DNA from: Hymenobacter rigui
GTDB taxonomy: Bacteria > Bacteroidota > Bacteroidia > Cytophagales > Hymenobacteraceae
DNA: 64,000 bases
Direction of reading: 5' to 3'
Assembly: GCF_003944715.1 (NCBI RefSeq)
Contig: NZ_RWIT01000005.1
Coordinates: 186,001 to 250,000, forward strand
The notes beneath the pieces are model-generated. The model made no database searches. It worked only from the letters and a program-made list of their open reading frames with translations, and was not told the DNA's origin. Position 1 is the stretch's first letter, and each line of letters opens with the position of its first letter. The translations under genes were made by a program, and so were the position numbers. Shown here piece by piece: positions 1 to 8,974 of this stretch.

Positions 1-206
1 GTGCCGGCGGGCACATCCAGGGCCACCAGGGTATTGGAGGTAGGAAAGGCGACTTCCGTGCTGCTGTCGAACACGCACTCAACCACGTGGTGGTGGCGGG
101 CCAGCTGCTGGCCGTGGTCATGAAAAACCCGCTCGGCCCCGCCGTAGGTGAGCTGAGGAATGAGCAGCAGGATGTTTTTACGCGCGGGCGTCGAAGAGTT
201 CGTCAT
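1..206 (-). CDS. Glycosyltransferase family 4, N-terminal part (cut by window edge)
   Basis: Reading from the ATG at 206 towards 1 gives an open frame of about 68 residues that runs off the window. It begins with a short polar leader and then ILLLIPQLTYGGAERVF, the typical first strand and glycine-rich loop of GT-B fold family 4 glycosyltransferases. The acceptor-binding N-terminal domain is all that is visible; the donor-binding domain lies outside. The next gene upstream (219-1250) stops 12 bases before this start, so the two are probably co-transcribed within the polysaccharide locus. The family call is good, but substrate and linkage cannot be inferred. Confidence 0.75.
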   Translation of the reverse strand, partial: MTNSSTPARKNILLLIPQLTYGGAERVFHDHGQQLARHHHVVECVFDSSTEVAFPTSNTLVALDVPAG

Positions 207-218
207 ACTTCTGGCGTC

Positions 219-1250
219 TTACAAATGCCGCAGCACGTAGCTTTTCAGCAGAAATTTACCCTGAAGCTTGGCCGGCACCCGGTGGTGCTGGGCCAGGGGC
301 TGACGCCGGTATTCGCGCAGGGAGTTGACGCGCTTGTCGGGGTTGAGGTAGCAGGTCAGAAACCACCGCTCGGCCACGCAGCGCAGCATGGCAGCGGGGT
401 CGGCGTAGCGGCGCGTCTGGTTGAAGGTGTGAATCTTCCAGAGCCAGGCGTGTACTTCAGCCAGGGTAATGTCGCCGAGGGTGAAAGGAAAATACGATAT
501 GGTGTTGTGCACGTGCAGCTCCCGCTCCGTGAAGGGAATGCCGAACACGCGCAGCTGCCGCTCCCGAATCTGGTTGGATTTGGCGTTGCGCCGGGCGTGC
601 ACGTCGGCCTTCAGCGTCTGGGGCAGGGTGCGGTAGTGCAGCAGAATATCGGGTTGATTCACGATGTCGGTTACCTGCGTGAGGCGGGCAATAAACTCGT
701 AGTCTTCGCCAAACGTGTCCTGAATCGTGTCGTCGTAGCGCAGGCCGTGCTCTTGCAGCAGGGAGCGGCGGAAAAAGGCCGTGGGGTTGGCCACCGGCAT
801 GTTGAACAGCATAAAGCTGCGCACCGCGTCGGCCGACAGCGGGTACTCATACACGATGTCCGACTCGCCGAAGCACTGCATGAAGCTGCTGGTGAGGCCC
901 ACCGTGGGGTTTTGCTCCAGAAAATCGACCTGGGTTTGCAGCCGGTGCGGCAGGGCAACGTCGTCGGCGTCCATCTTGGCAATGTACTTGCCGCGGGCGT
1001 ACTCGGCGCCATAGTTGTCGGTAAAGGAGCGCCCCCGGTTCTGCTCGTTGGCCAGCACCGTCACGCGCGGATCGGTTTCGTAGCTGCGGGCCACCGCCAG
1101 GCTTTCATCCCGGGAATAGTCGTCGACGATGATCAGCTCGAAGTCCTGAAAGGTCTGGTGCAGGATACTATCAATGGCGGGCCGCAAATATTCCCCGGCA
1201 TTGTAGACGGGAATAATTACGGAAACGAGCGGCAGCTTTGTGGTAGGCAT
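219..1250 (-). CDS. Glycosyltransferase family 2
   Basis: This 343-residue enzyme probably transfers a sugar from a nucleotide donor in the cytoplasm during surface-polysaccharide assembly. The GT-A signature is clear: VSVIIPVYNAG near the N terminus, the IIVDDYS nucleotide-binding strand, and the metal-binding segment MDADDVALPHR. There are no membrane segments. I chose the ATG at 1250 rather than one ten codons upstream because the GT2 fold starts directly after it. A TACCTTTG promoter element lies only seven bases before it (1258-1265), so the longer frame would begin upstream of the likely transcript start. The sugar and acceptor are unknown. Confidence 0.85.
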   Translation of the reverse strand: MPTTKLPLVSVIIPVYNAGEYLRPAIDSILHQTFQDFELIIVDDYSRDESLAVARSYETDPRVTVLANEQNRGRSFTDNYGAEYARGKYIAKMDADDVALPHRLQTQVDFLEQNPTVGLTSSFMQCFGESDIVYEYPLSADAVRSFMLFNMPVANPTAFFRRSLLQEHGLRYDDTIQDTFGEDYEFIARLTQVTDIVNQPDILLHYRTLPQTLKADVHARRNAKSNQIRERQLRVFGIPFTERELHVHNTISYFPFTLGDITLAEVHAWLWKIHTFNQTRRYADPAAMLRCVAERWFLTCYLNPDKRVNSLREYRRQPLAQHHRVPAKLQGKFLLKSYVLRHL

Positions 1251-1257
1251 AATATCG

Positions 1258-1265
1258 CAAAGGTA
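1258..1265 (-). promoter_or_regulatory. Bacteroidota -7 element TACCTTTG
   Basis: The minus strand reads TACCTTTG, matching the Bacteroidota TAnnTTTG element. Only seven bases separate it from the ATG at 1250, which would give a leaderless or nearly leaderless mRNA. No TTG box is visible 19 bases upstream, so the call rests on the -7 element and its position. Confidence 0.45.
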
Positions 1266-1356
1266 CGGCGTCCATCGCAATAACCCCTACCCGCCCGTAA
1301 GTTGCCAGCCCGGCAGCGTCAGTCCGCTTCGGCCCGGCCCACGCTCGAAATCCGCC

Positions 1357-2043
1357 TTAGCCGCCGCTGCCCAGCAGTTTGTGCATCACCCAGTTGGCCA
1401 GCGTGAATTTGGGGTTGCCGGTGTTCACCCAGTTCACGAAATCGTAATCGGGCAGGGAGCTGAGGAACATGTGCGCCCCGTTGGTGGTGTACTGCGGCAC
1501 GACTACGGCCGTGGCGGCGCCGGGCACGGGCTCTTTCACCAGCAGCAGGCGGCGGTAGGGCATCTGCTCAAACTCGCGCACCAGCTCCGGCGTGGCCCCG
1601 TCCTTGCTACCGTCGAACTTGACCAGCAGGTTGTTCCAGTTGATGCGGGCCACGCGCCGGGTCCATTTCTCGCGGGCTTCCTCCGGCGAATGGTAGTGCA
1701 GAAAGCTGATTTCGACCTTGCCGCCCAGCGTAGCCAGCGGGTACGGGGTTTTCGCCCGGATCTGGTTGATGGCCTCGTAATGGGAGACGTCCTGAAAAAC
1801 CAGCTCCTGCGCCACGTAGAATTTCGGGTCGCGCAGAAACTCGATAAAGCAGGGCCCCATCAAAAACAGCCCGATGAAGGGCGTGTTGAAAGGCCGGTCC
1901 AGGTACTTGTACACCTCGGCGCCCCAGCAGTCATTGGAGAAAATCGTGAAATCCGTATTGGTTACTAGGCGGCGCTGGCGGCGCTTGGCTTCGAAGCGTC
2001 GTTTGCCGGCAATCCGGTGGGCAACTTTATTCAATAGCGACAT
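1357..2043 (-). CDS. DUF1919 family protein, polysaccharide-associated
   Basis: This 228-residue soluble protein matches the DUF1919 pattern: a basic N terminus (KRRFEAKRRQRR), then FTIFSNDCWGAEVYKYL and a run through PFNTPFIGLFLMGPCF. DUF1919 members sit in capsule and exopolysaccharide clusters and are often annotated as acyltransferases or exopolysaccharide proteins, but I know of no established reaction. It lies about 100 bases upstream of the GT2 gene at 219-1250 on the same strand, which fits a role in the same polymer. The family call is fairly secure and the function is open. Confidence 0.75.
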   Translation of the reverse strand: MSLLNKVAHRIAGKRRFEAKRRQRRLVTNTDFTIFSNDCWGAEVYKYLDRPFNTPFIGLFLMGPCFIEFLRDPKFYVAQELVFQDVSHYEAINQIRAKTPYPLATLGGKVEISFLHYHSPEEAREKWTRRVARINWNNLLVKFDGSKDGATPELVREFEQMPYRRLLLVKEPVPGAATAVVVPQYTTNGAHMFLSSLPDYDFVNWVNTGNPKFTLANWVMHKLLGSGG

Positions 2044-2581
2044 CGGGCAGGAGGCTTAGATAGTGAAACGAGTGCTCAACATAAGGATGCTTGCGGCTTG
2101 AAAATCTACCAGCGCAACCCAGTCAAATTACAAGCATCCATCTGGCTATGTGTATTTTACAATTAAAACATGTAAAATAAAATATATTACATATGTCAAA
2201 TATACAGATCCTGCAGCTTATTCCATGCTGCATCAGTCAAGGCGAGTCATGGATGGTCTGATGCAGGACAACGATTTTTCCAGATTGCTCTTGCCCTTTT
2301 TGTATAGCGCCCCCCGTGAAATCTCCCGAAACAGTTGGTTGAAACGCCTGTTAAGCTTCGCCCAGCTTTCGGCCAAGCCGGCGTGGACTACATTCTGGTT
2401 GGGATATATCGGCCGCTCCGAGCTGCTGTAAACAAAAGCAATAGCCCGGTTGGTTAGACTATTGGCCCACCATTCAGCGTAACCGGTCAGCAGCTACACC
2501 ATCCCTTAACCCGCTGTATTTCTTAAGAAACAGCTGTGTTTCGCTATCTTGCAGCGAAATAAACTCAAAGTTTTTGCCATT
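2044..2581. other. AT-rich intergenic region between divergent glycan genes
   Basis: This stretch of about 540 bases separates the minus-strand DUF1919 gene from the plus-strand AT-rich glycosyltransferase. Composition falls sharply around 2100-2220. An open frame at 2150-2431 could encode 93 residues, but I recognise no domain in it and see no convincing start, so it may be a remnant or chance. Promoters for both flanking genes are expected here; no exact TAnnTTTG was found next to either start. Confidence 0.4.
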
Positions 2582-3820
2582 ATGACTGGAATATTCAAGA
2601 GAAAAGTAAAGAGCCTTCTCTTTAAGCAAAAGAACTTTTGGCAACATTTCCCTTCTAACTATATTTTCAAACGCAAGCATAGCCTGGTTATACTAGACGA
2701 CATTTATCCACTGCCCTTATCCGCATTCAGGTTTGTCGAATTTAACTATTACTTGTCCGCGTATCCCACAGCGGCTGTTTATACCACGGGCTCTTCCTTT
2801 CAGTATCTGAAAGTATTTGATACTGTTGATAATGTTTTAGCTAATCACGTCAAAGGCTACCCTGAACACTCTGTGAGAGTTTTCGAGTTTAGCGAATATC
2901 GTAAAATTAATGCCGACTTGATTTACCTAACATTTTTACATAATACCCACCATTTCCTTCCTACGATTGAAGCAAATTCTATTCCATTTGTTTTCACATT
3001 ATACCCTGGCGGGGGGTTTATGATGAACAACAAGGAGGTAGAAAATCAGTTACGAAATATTTTCAGCTCTCCTTTTTTCAGAAAGGTTATTGTCACCCAG
3101 AAGATAACCCTGGACTATTTAGTTGAAAATAATTTTTGCTCACCTGCTGCTATAGAGCTCATTTATGGCGTAGTAATGCCTAATGATAATTTCAGCTTAG
3201 GCAAAACAAAAAAACACAGAGCGAACCGTGAGAATAAAAACCTAAATATCTGCTTTGTTGCTAATAAATATATGCCATTGGGCATTGATAAAGGATACGA
3301 TACATTTATTGCCCTAGCAAAAAAGATCAGCTTAAACTATAGCGACATACACTTTCACGTCGTAGGCACATTCGACGAGAACGACATTGACGTCACTGGG
3401 TATAATAACATCACGTTTTATGGCCCGCGTGAAACCAGCTTTTTCGCGCAATTCTATTCTGAAATGGATATAATCGTTTCTCCCAACGTACCCTTCAAAC
3501 TAGCTGACGGCGCTTTTGATGGTTTCCCTACCGGTGGCTGTATTGAAGCCGGCATCATGGGTGTTGCCTTGTTCTGCTCAGATTCCTTGGGCCAGAATTT
3601 GTACTTTGAGCATAAAAAAGACATTGTCATAATTGAAAACGAGGTGAATAATATCTACGACCACGTAGAATATTACTACCACAACCCCGATCAATTGGAG
3701 CAGTTAGCTGAAGAAGGACTGAATAAAATAGAAAGCCTCTACAGCACTGAGGCGCAGATGGCACCACGAATTGAAATAATTAATCAAGCTATGAAAAGCT
3801 CTAGAAATAAAGTAGATTGA
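2582..3820 (+). CDS. GT-B fold glycosyltransferase, AT-rich and likely acquired
   Basis: This 412-residue protein ends in a GT1/GT4-like donor-binding half: INICFVANKYM-like and FHVVGTF strands, SPNVPFKLADGAFDGFPTGG, then CIEAGIMGVALFCSD, the usual nucleotide-sugar site containing a glutamate. The N-terminal half is weakly conserved. I chose the ATG at 2582 over one eleven codons earlier because the upstream residues look non-coding. The gene is much richer in AT than its neighbours and uses AAA, TTA and AAT codons freely. It is also the only plus-strand gene in the polysaccharide locus. Both facts suggest horizontal acquisition. Donor and acceptor are unknown. Confidence 0.7.
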   Translation: MTGIFKRKVKSLLFKQKNFWQHFPSNYIFKRKHSLVILDDIYPLPLSAFRFVEFNYYLSAYPTAAVYTTGSSFQYLKVFDTVDNVLANHVKGYPEHSVRVFEFSEYRKINADLIYLTFLHNTHHFLPTIEANSIPFVFTLYPGGGFMMNNKEVENQLRNIFSSPFFRKVIVTQKITLDYLVENNFCSPAAIELIYGVVMPNDNFSLGKTKKHRANRENKNLNICFVANKYMPLGIDKGYDTFIALAKKISLNYSDIHFHVVGTFDENDIDVTGYNNITFYGPRETSFFAQFYSEMDIIVSPNVPFKLADGAFDGFPTGGCIEAGIMGVALFCSDSLGQNLYFEHKKDIVIIENEVNNIYDHVEYYYHNPDQLEQLAEEGLNKIESLYSTEAQMAPRIEIINQAMKSSRNKVD

Positions 3821-4038
3821 TTAAGCCGTAGACTACAAGAACGCTGCCATTAGCACACATATGACAGGCTTAGTGGCAATTCCTGTTCAGATCTGACTGC
3901 TTAGCACAGCAAACATATACTCCATCCAGCACTACTGCGCAACAAGTATTCCATCACCTTTTTACCTGAAAATAATAGCCATATATAAATTATCTTAATT
4001 TATTCTGTTCCACTATCAGCAATAACAAGCCTTTAGTT

Positions 4039-4070
4039 CGAATAACGTTTATTATCGTAAGCGTTATTCG
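4039..4070. repeat. Inverted repeat between convergent glycosyltransferase genes
   Basis: CGAATAACG at 4039-4047 is perfectly complementary to CGTTATTCG at 4062-4070, with a 14-base loop. It lies between the end of the plus-strand gene at 3820 and the end of the minus-strand gene at 4094, where a shared terminator would be expected. There is no clear T-run, so terminator function is uncertain. Confidence 0.45.
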
Positions 4071-4093
4071 ATAGTCACGATGCTTTCAATAGC

Positions 4094-5038
4094 TTATTTC
4101 CTGCGCCATCCTATGGCCAGCGCGGGATAGTCAACTGCCCATTCACTCAGTCTTATTTCAATCATTTTCCGAATCTTGTGCCTGTTCCAGACGAAATTAT
4201 CGTACCGGCGGCGATATTTCTTGGGCACTTTCCGGAGATAGTCGAAATAGATGTTCCGTAGCTTGTTCTCGCCGAGCATAGCCCAAGGTTTATGCTGCGT
4301 CGTGAAATGCAGAATCACTATTTTTTGCAGAAACTGCTGCAGCTGCTTCCGCGACTGCTCATGCGGAATGTCGCGGAACATAGTATTGAATCGGGTATCT
4401 AGTTTCACCCAACTATCTACCAATACTGCGTTCAGGGCGTCCTGGTCGGGATAAACCAATTTATCGGCGTTGGTGCGAATAAAATCCAGCACCTTCGCGG
4501 TGATTTCCCGCTTCTGCCACTCAACCCGCTCGATCAGCAGCACGCCCGAATTGAAATAGGAGTCAGGCGTATGAATGCCCAGCTCCGGTCGGCTATCGAC
4601 AAAGTCGCGCACGGCTGCTACCGGCAAGCCCTGCATCGGAGTATTGAACAGCGTTTGTAGCGGGCCCAGCACGATGATATCGGTGTCGAGATAGATAAAC
4701 TTCTCTACCTCGGCCGGTAACAATACCGGAAACATCAGTCGATAATAAATGGAAGCAGTCCACCACAGGGTGGGCGGCAGCACGAAGTCCTTAGCGAAAC
4801 TGTTTTCCAGAGTATAGAAGCAGATACTGCTGGCATACCCCGCGCAATAGAGTTGTAGCTCTTCCCGCTGCAAAGCAGTTAAGCCCGTTTCAATGGCATG
4901 GATTACAATATTGGTACTCGTATTATTACGGAATATCGATGTAAGCAGCACATACACCGGCGTTACGTAGTTTTCATCGAAAGCTATGGCTACGTGTATG
5001 CTTGACGACGGCTGGTTCACTACGGCTTTCCCTGACAC
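4094..5038 (-). CDS. Glycosyltransferase family 8
   Basis: This 314-residue retaining glycosyltransferase has the GT8 pattern in order. It starts with IHVAIAFDENYVTPVYVLLTS, then FIYLDTDIIVLGPL (the DxD metal site), FNSGVLLIE, a DQDALNAVL acceptor-side motif, and HFTTQHKPW near the C terminus, where the histidine usually coordinates metal. Bacterial members add glucose or galactose to LPS core or other glycans. The basic C-terminal tail (KYRRRYDNF, RHKIRKM) may hold it at the inner membrane. Its start is eight bases after the stop of the GT2 gene at 5047-6075, so they form an operon. Linkage is unknown. Confidence 0.87.
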   Translation of the reverse strand: MSGKAVVNQPSSSIHVAIAFDENYVTPVYVLLTSIFRNNTSTNIVIHAIETGLTALQREELQLYCAGYASSICFYTLENSFAKDFVLPPTLWWTASIYYRLMFPVLLPAEVEKFIYLDTDIIVLGPLQTLFNTPMQGLPVAAVRDFVDSRPELGIHTPDSYFNSGVLLIERVEWQKREITAKVLDFIRTNADKLVYPDQDALNAVLVDSWVKLDTRFNTMFRDIPHEQSRKQLQQFLQKIVILHFTTQHKPWAMLGENKLRNIYFDYLRKVPKKYRRRYDNFVWNRHKIRKMIEIRLSEWAVDYPALAIGWRRK

Positions 5039-5046
5039 GGCTCGGA

Positions 5047-6075
5047 TTATTTGTTGGCAAGTCGGTTGCGCAGCGCACTGATCTGGTGAAATACGCGCAC
5101 TGCTTCTTCGCGCTGCTTCACCGAAGTCTGGAAGTTATAGAACAGCCGAAGCGTTTCAAAATTGCTGATTATCCCTTCCTGCTGCTGGCGAAACGCAGCC
5201 TTCCATAAGTTGCCGGGCTGCTTGGCCATCTGCATAGCCAGCCAAACCAGGCGCTTGTTGTAAAGATGCCGAAACTTACTTTCCGTTAGGTCCGGGTGGC
5301 GGAAAATGAAGTAGTAGACGATGCTGGTGAGCTGGGAAGAAGCCGTGCCCTGCCCGATGCGTAGCAGGTAGCTCCAGGTGAGGCGCTCCTTGAACATGAA
5401 GTGCTTGAAGCGCAGCCGGTCGTCGTACCAGAGCTTGTAGCCGGCCAGCTGCAGGGCGTCGCCCAGCTCCACGTCTTCCCCGCTCACGATGATTTTGCCG
5501 CGCTTGGTGGAAGTAGTGAATTTGAAGCCGTGCGCCACCAGCTTCAGCCACGCCGACTTGCGCACCACCGAGCCGGCCCCGTAGAGGTAGCCCTCGTGGT
5601 CGGGCAGCGGACCGCTCTTGCCCCCGTTCTGGGGCCCGACGGCGTACACGGCCTGGAACGTTTTGAACCAGGCTGGCGGCGGCACTTCGAACATGCCTTC
5701 GGCGTGGCCGCCCAGTACCCCGATTTCGGGATGGGCACTCATGATTTCGTTGACCAGCGTGAGGTAGTTGGGCGCAATCCAGTTGTCGTCATCAATGATG
5801 ACTATGTTTTCGTAGGCCGCGTCGTTGAAGCCCCGAATCAGGGCATTTTCCTTGCCGGCCACGGGCTCTTCCAGCACCCGAAAAGGCACCTGAAACCCCA
5901 GCGTGTGCTGCAGGCTTTTGGCAACCTCCACGGTATTATCGGAGGAAGCATTGCTGATGAGCAAAACCTCCCAGGCTACGGCACTGCTTACCTGCTGAGC
6001 AGCTACGTACTTCAGCGTATCGGCCAGCCGATTGGCGCCGTTGTGCGTGCAGATCAGAACAGTTATTCCGTTCAC
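5047..6075 (-). CDS. Glycosyltransferase family 2 (paralogue of next gene)
   Basis: This 342-residue enzyme opens with ITVLICTHNGANRL and has VVIIDDDNW-like residues (IVIIDDDNWIAP) at the metal site. It carries GAGSVVRKSAWLKL, SGEDVELGDALQLAGYKL and WYDDRLRFKHFM in the acceptor half. It resembles the 6147-7199 product block for block, so the two look like an old tandem duplication. There are no transmembrane segments; it should act at the cytoplasmic face. It is co-directional with and close to its neighbours. The specific sugar cannot be read from sequence. Confidence 0.85.
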   Translation of the reverse strand: MNGITVLICTHNGANRLADTLKYVAAQQVSSAVAWEVLLISNASSDNTVEVAKSLQHTLGFQVPFRVLEEPVAGKENALIRGFNDAAYENIVIIDDDNWIAPNYLTLVNEIMSAHPEIGVLGGHAEGMFEVPPPAWFKTFQAVYAVGPQNGGKSGPLPDHEGYLYGAGSVVRKSAWLKLVAHGFKFTTSTKRGKIIVSGEDVELGDALQLAGYKLWYDDRLRFKHFMFKERLTWSYLLRIGQGTASSQLTSIVYYFIFRHPDLTESKFRHLYNKRLVWLAMQMAKQPGNLWKAAFRQQQEGIISNFETLRLFYNFQTSVKQREEAVRVFHQISALRNRLANK

Positions 6076-6146
6076 TTTTTTCAGGAATTAAATGAGGGAG
6101 CAGGCAAGCGGAGCAAGCCCAAAAACGGCGGTTGGACGCCGGGCCT

Positions 6147-7199
6147 TTAGTTACGCAACGCCTGCAGCCGGCCAATAAAAGCCTGCACCTGCTCGTAGCT
6201 TTTGTCCTGGCTCAGCTCTTTTTTCACCAGGACTTTAAACTGCTGCCAGTAGTAGCGCGCCCGAATCGACGATATGTCGCCTTCCCGGAAACGCTCCCCG
6301 CTTTTAAGCGTTTTGCCCAAACAGGAAACCGTGTACTGCAGCGAGTATTTAGCGTTGCGCAGCCATACCAGCGGCTTATGGGCCACCGTAGGCCGGTGCA
6401 GGGCCGCAATGTAGTCGATGTATGGCCGCAGCGCCGCTTCCGACTCCGCGTTGCCCTCGAAGATGCGCTCCACGTAGTTCCAAGTCAGGCGCTTGGCCGG
6501 AATAAAATGCTGGAAGCGCAGCCGCTCGTCGTACCATATTTTGTAGCCGGCCAGTACAAAAGCGTAACACATTTCATTGTCCTCGCCCGAGGTCAGCTTG
6601 TCGCCGTGGCGGCCGGTGAGCATGGATGTAAAGCCCGCCCGATAGATTTTTTCCCAGGCCTCTTTACGCACCACGCAGCCCGCGCCATACACGTAGCTGG
6701 GGCCGGCGGTAATGTCGCCCTGGTGCGGGGCCTGGGTATCGGCCGCGTAAATGGCGGTAAAATCCTTAAACCAGAAGGGCGGCGTTATCTCACACTGAGG
6801 CCGCCCAATGCCGCCCAACGCCCCGATTTTGGGATCTTTTTCCATCACCTCCCAAGCCAAAGCCAGGTAGTCGGGCTGCAGCCAATTGTCGTCGTCGACG
6901 ATGCACACGTACTCGTAGCGGGCGGTAGCGAAGCCCAGTTCCAACGCATTGCTCTTACCACTTTTGCCCTCGTAGAGAATCTGGTAGGGAAAGGGGAACT
7001 GCAGTTTCTCAAACGTGTCGGCCGCCACTTGCGAGGTGGCGTCGGTTGAGGCATTATCCACCAGAATTACTTCCACGGCAAACTCGGCGGCATTCACTTG
7101 CTGCCGGGCCAGAGCCTGCAAGGTTTCCGGAATGCGGGTGGCGCTGTTATACGTACAGATCAGGGCGGTAATACCGCGCTCAGGTCGGACAGGGTTCAT
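6147..7199 (-). CDS. Glycosyltransferase family 2
   Basis: This 350-residue GT-A enzyme starts with ITALICTYNSATRIPETL and has VCIVDDDNWLQPD as its metal and nucleotide site. It continues with GAGCVVRKEAWEKI, SGEDNEMCYAFVLAGYK and WYDERLRFQHF, the same block order as the neighbour at 5047-6075. I chose the ATG at 7199 because the twelve residues before it in the longer frame look unlike a GT2 N terminus. A TAGTTTTG sequence at 7202-7209 is only two bases from this ATG, too close for a normal promoter if the start is right. It probably adds one residue to the repeat unit or core. Confidence 0.83.
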   Translation of the reverse strand: MNPVRPERGITALICTYNSATRIPETLQALARQQVNAAEFAVEVILVDNASTDATSQVAADTFEKLQFPFPYQILYEGKSGKSNALELGFATARYEYVCIVDDDNWLQPDYLALAWEVMEKDPKIGALGGIGRPQCEITPPFWFKDFTAIYAADTQAPHQGDITAGPSYVYGAGCVVRKEAWEKIYRAGFTSMLTGRHGDKLTSGEDNEMCYAFVLAGYKIWYDERLRFQHFIPAKRLTWNYVERIFEGNAESEAALRPYIDYIAALHRPTVAHKPLVWLRNAKYSLQYTVSCLGKTLKSGERFREGDISSIRARYYWQQFKVLVKKELSQDKSYEQVQAFIGRLQALRN

Positions 7200-7256
7200 G
7201 GCAAAACTAGGCTGGAAGCAGGATTCGGGAAGCAACGAATGGGCGCAGGCAACCGG

Positions 7257-8198
7257 TTATTTTCCGGTTAGCTGTTGGTACCACCAGTAGGCCAGCTGCT
7301 TCAAATGGCTGACGGTGCGCCCCCGGCCAACGACCGAAATAGCCTTCCAGTAGTTGTAATAGCTGGCGAGGCGGTTGCCATCCTGCCGGAGCCGGGCGCT
7401 TTGGTCGAAGTGCAGGCCCTCCAGAAACTCGTTGAAGCGGCCGTGGTACCGGGGGTCGACCATCTGCTTGTAGTAACCGGTTTCGAAAATCTGCTTGCTG
7501 TTGCGGGCAATGATGCGCGCGTTCTGCGTGGCCGACATAATACCGCCGGGGTGCAGCCGGTAATGCGACATTACTTCGGGCAGGTAATAGATATTGCCGG
7601 TGCGCGTCAGCAGCAGATGCAGGGAATAATCACCGCTGAAGGCGCTGTGCACCCACTCCGGAATCGGAAACAGGGCCGAGCGGCGAAATAGCATCGAAGC
7701 GGTAGGAATAAACCAGCCGTGCTGCGCAATGTCGCCCTGGGTGAACTCCTTTTCGTGCTTGGGCAGCACCGTCGAAAACTTGTCGCTGAACAGGCGCGGC
7801 GGTATCGAGTTGTCGTCCATGAACTCCTCCGCATCGTGGATGCAGGTGGTGCAGCCGGGGTGGGCCTCCAGAATATCCACCTGCCGCTGCAGCTTGTCGG
7901 GGCTGGTCCAGTAGTCGTCGCCCTCCAGCAAGGCAATGTAAGTGCCGGTGCTGGCCTGCATCGTCCCCAGAAAGTTGGCCATTACGCCGATGTTCTTCTC
8001 GGGCAGCAGAAGCCGGATCCGGTCGGGGTAGCGCCGCTGGTAGTCGAGGGCAATCTGCCGGGTGCTGTCCGTGGAGCAGTCCTCGCCCAGTATAAGCTCT
8101 ACGTCGAAGTCCGTTTTCTGCATCAACACCGACTCAATGGCCTGAGCCAGAAATCGTTCGTGGTTATATGTAATGCAGCAGACGCTTACGGTGGGCAT
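7257..8198 (-). CDS. Glycosyltransferase family 2
   Basis: This 313-residue enzyme has VSVCCITYNHERFLAQAIES at the N terminus, VELILGEDCSTDST (nucleotide-binding strand) and ALLEGDDYWTSPDKL, the EGDDYW motif typical of a GT2 subgroup in capsule and O-antigen loci. A histidine-rich MSHYRLHPGG segment follows the catalytic region. It is 46 bases downstream of the acetyltransferase gene and 57 bases upstream of the next GT2 gene, in one long minus-strand operon. Neither donor nor acceptor can be assigned. Confidence 0.85.
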   Translation of the reverse strand: MPTVSVCCITYNHERFLAQAIESVLMQKTDFDVELILGEDCSTDSTRQIALDYQRRYPDRIRLLLPEKNIGVMANFLGTMQASTGTYIALLEGDDYWTSPDKLQRQVDILEAHPGCTTCIHDAEEFMDDNSIPPRLFSDKFSTVLPKHEKEFTQGDIAQHGWFIPTASMLFRRSALFPIPEWVHSAFSGDYSLHLLLTRTGNIYYLPEVMSHYRLHPGGIMSATQNARIIARNSKQIFETGYYKQMVDPRYHGRFNEFLEGLHFDQSARLRQDGNRLASYYNYWKAISVVGRGRTVSHLKQLAYWWYQQLTGK

Positions 8199-8244
8199 AC
8201 TAGAAAATGTTAAGAGGAGCTTGAATGCTTATGCGAAGGGGCCG

Positions 8245-8886
8245 CTAGTCGGCCGATACCGGTCGGCGCACAATGCGGCCCGGCACGCCAACCACCGTAG
8301 CTCCCGCCGGCACATCCTGAATGACCACAGCACCGGCGCCTATTTTGGCCCCCGCCCCTATCTTCAGGCGGGGCAGTACCGTGGCGTTAGCCCCCACCAT
8401 CACTAGGTCGTCGAGCTGGCAGCCGCCGAGCAGGCGCACCCCCGGCGATATTTCGCAATACTTGCCTACCACCACATTGTGGTGTACGGCCGCGCCGGCG
8501 TTCAACAGCGTGCCTTCCCCGAGGCGGGTAGCGTTGGCCACAAACGTATGGTGCATCACGTTGAGCCCCGCGCCCAGTTCCACCTCATGCTGGCCAATCT
8601 GGGCGGAAGAGGCCACTACTGACTGTAGCTGCCCACCCAGCCCACGAAACTTGTCGGCCAGCCGCTGCCGCAGGTGCCCGCCGCCCAGACCCAGCACAAA
8701 CGCCGGGTCCAGCTCGAACAGCGCCGGGACCTGCTCGAGGCTGCGCAGCACGGGGTACTTTCCAAACACCAATGGCTCCAGATCCGGCGTCACGTCGTCG
8801 AAGAAATACAGGGAATCAGCTTCGGCGACGTGCGGCAGGCACTGCAGAATTTCTATTGCATGGCCACGGGCTCCTACTATCAGCAT
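8245..8886 (-). CDS. PglD/NeuD-type sugar O- or N-acetyltransferase
   Basis: This 213-residue protein has a small Rossmann-like N-terminal domain starting MLIVGARGHAIEIL, which binds the sugar nucleotide in PglD. A left-handed beta helix of hexapeptide repeats follows (IGQHEVELGAG, ATRLGEGTLLNAG, GKYCEISPGVRL, IGAGAKIGAGAVV), ending in GVPGRIV. PglD acetylates the amino group of a UDP-4-amino sugar; NeuD-type members O-acetylate. Its start is 88 bases after the stop of an aminotransferase gene, so N-acetylation of an amino sugar made by that enzyme is a sensible inference. It could compensate for the broken acetyltransferase at 16509-16838. Confidence 0.82.
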   Translation of the reverse strand: MLIVGARGHAIEILQCLPHVAEADSLYFFDDVTPDLEPLVFGKYPVLRSLEQVPALFELDPAFVLGLGGGHLRQRLADKFRGLGGQLQSVVASSAQIGQHEVELGAGLNVMHHTFVANATRLGEGTLLNAGAAVHHNVVVGKYCEISPGVRLLGGCQLDDLVMVGANATVLPRLKIGAGAKIGAGAVVIQDVPAGATVVGVPGRIVRRPVSAD

Positions 8887-8974
8887 GCAGTCAAACGTTA
8901 GAAATTAGACTAAGAAACGGCTGCCTGGAGCAACCCGCTTCCGGTGCAACAGGCTTTTTCTCGGCTAAATAAGC

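Noticed and set aside
87..1283. Plus-strand open frame of 398 residues opposite two glycosyltransferase genes
   Set aside because: It runs across the boundary of two convincing minus-strand genes and shows no family signature.
2150..2431. 93-residue plus-strand frame in the AT-rich gap
   Set aside because: No domain recognised and no promoter or start context; kept only as a comment on the gap.
7202..7209. TAGTTTTG on the minus strand as promoter of the 6147-7199 gene
   Set aside because: Only two bases from the chosen start inside a run of co-directional genes, so transcription would begin within the coding sequence; probably chance.
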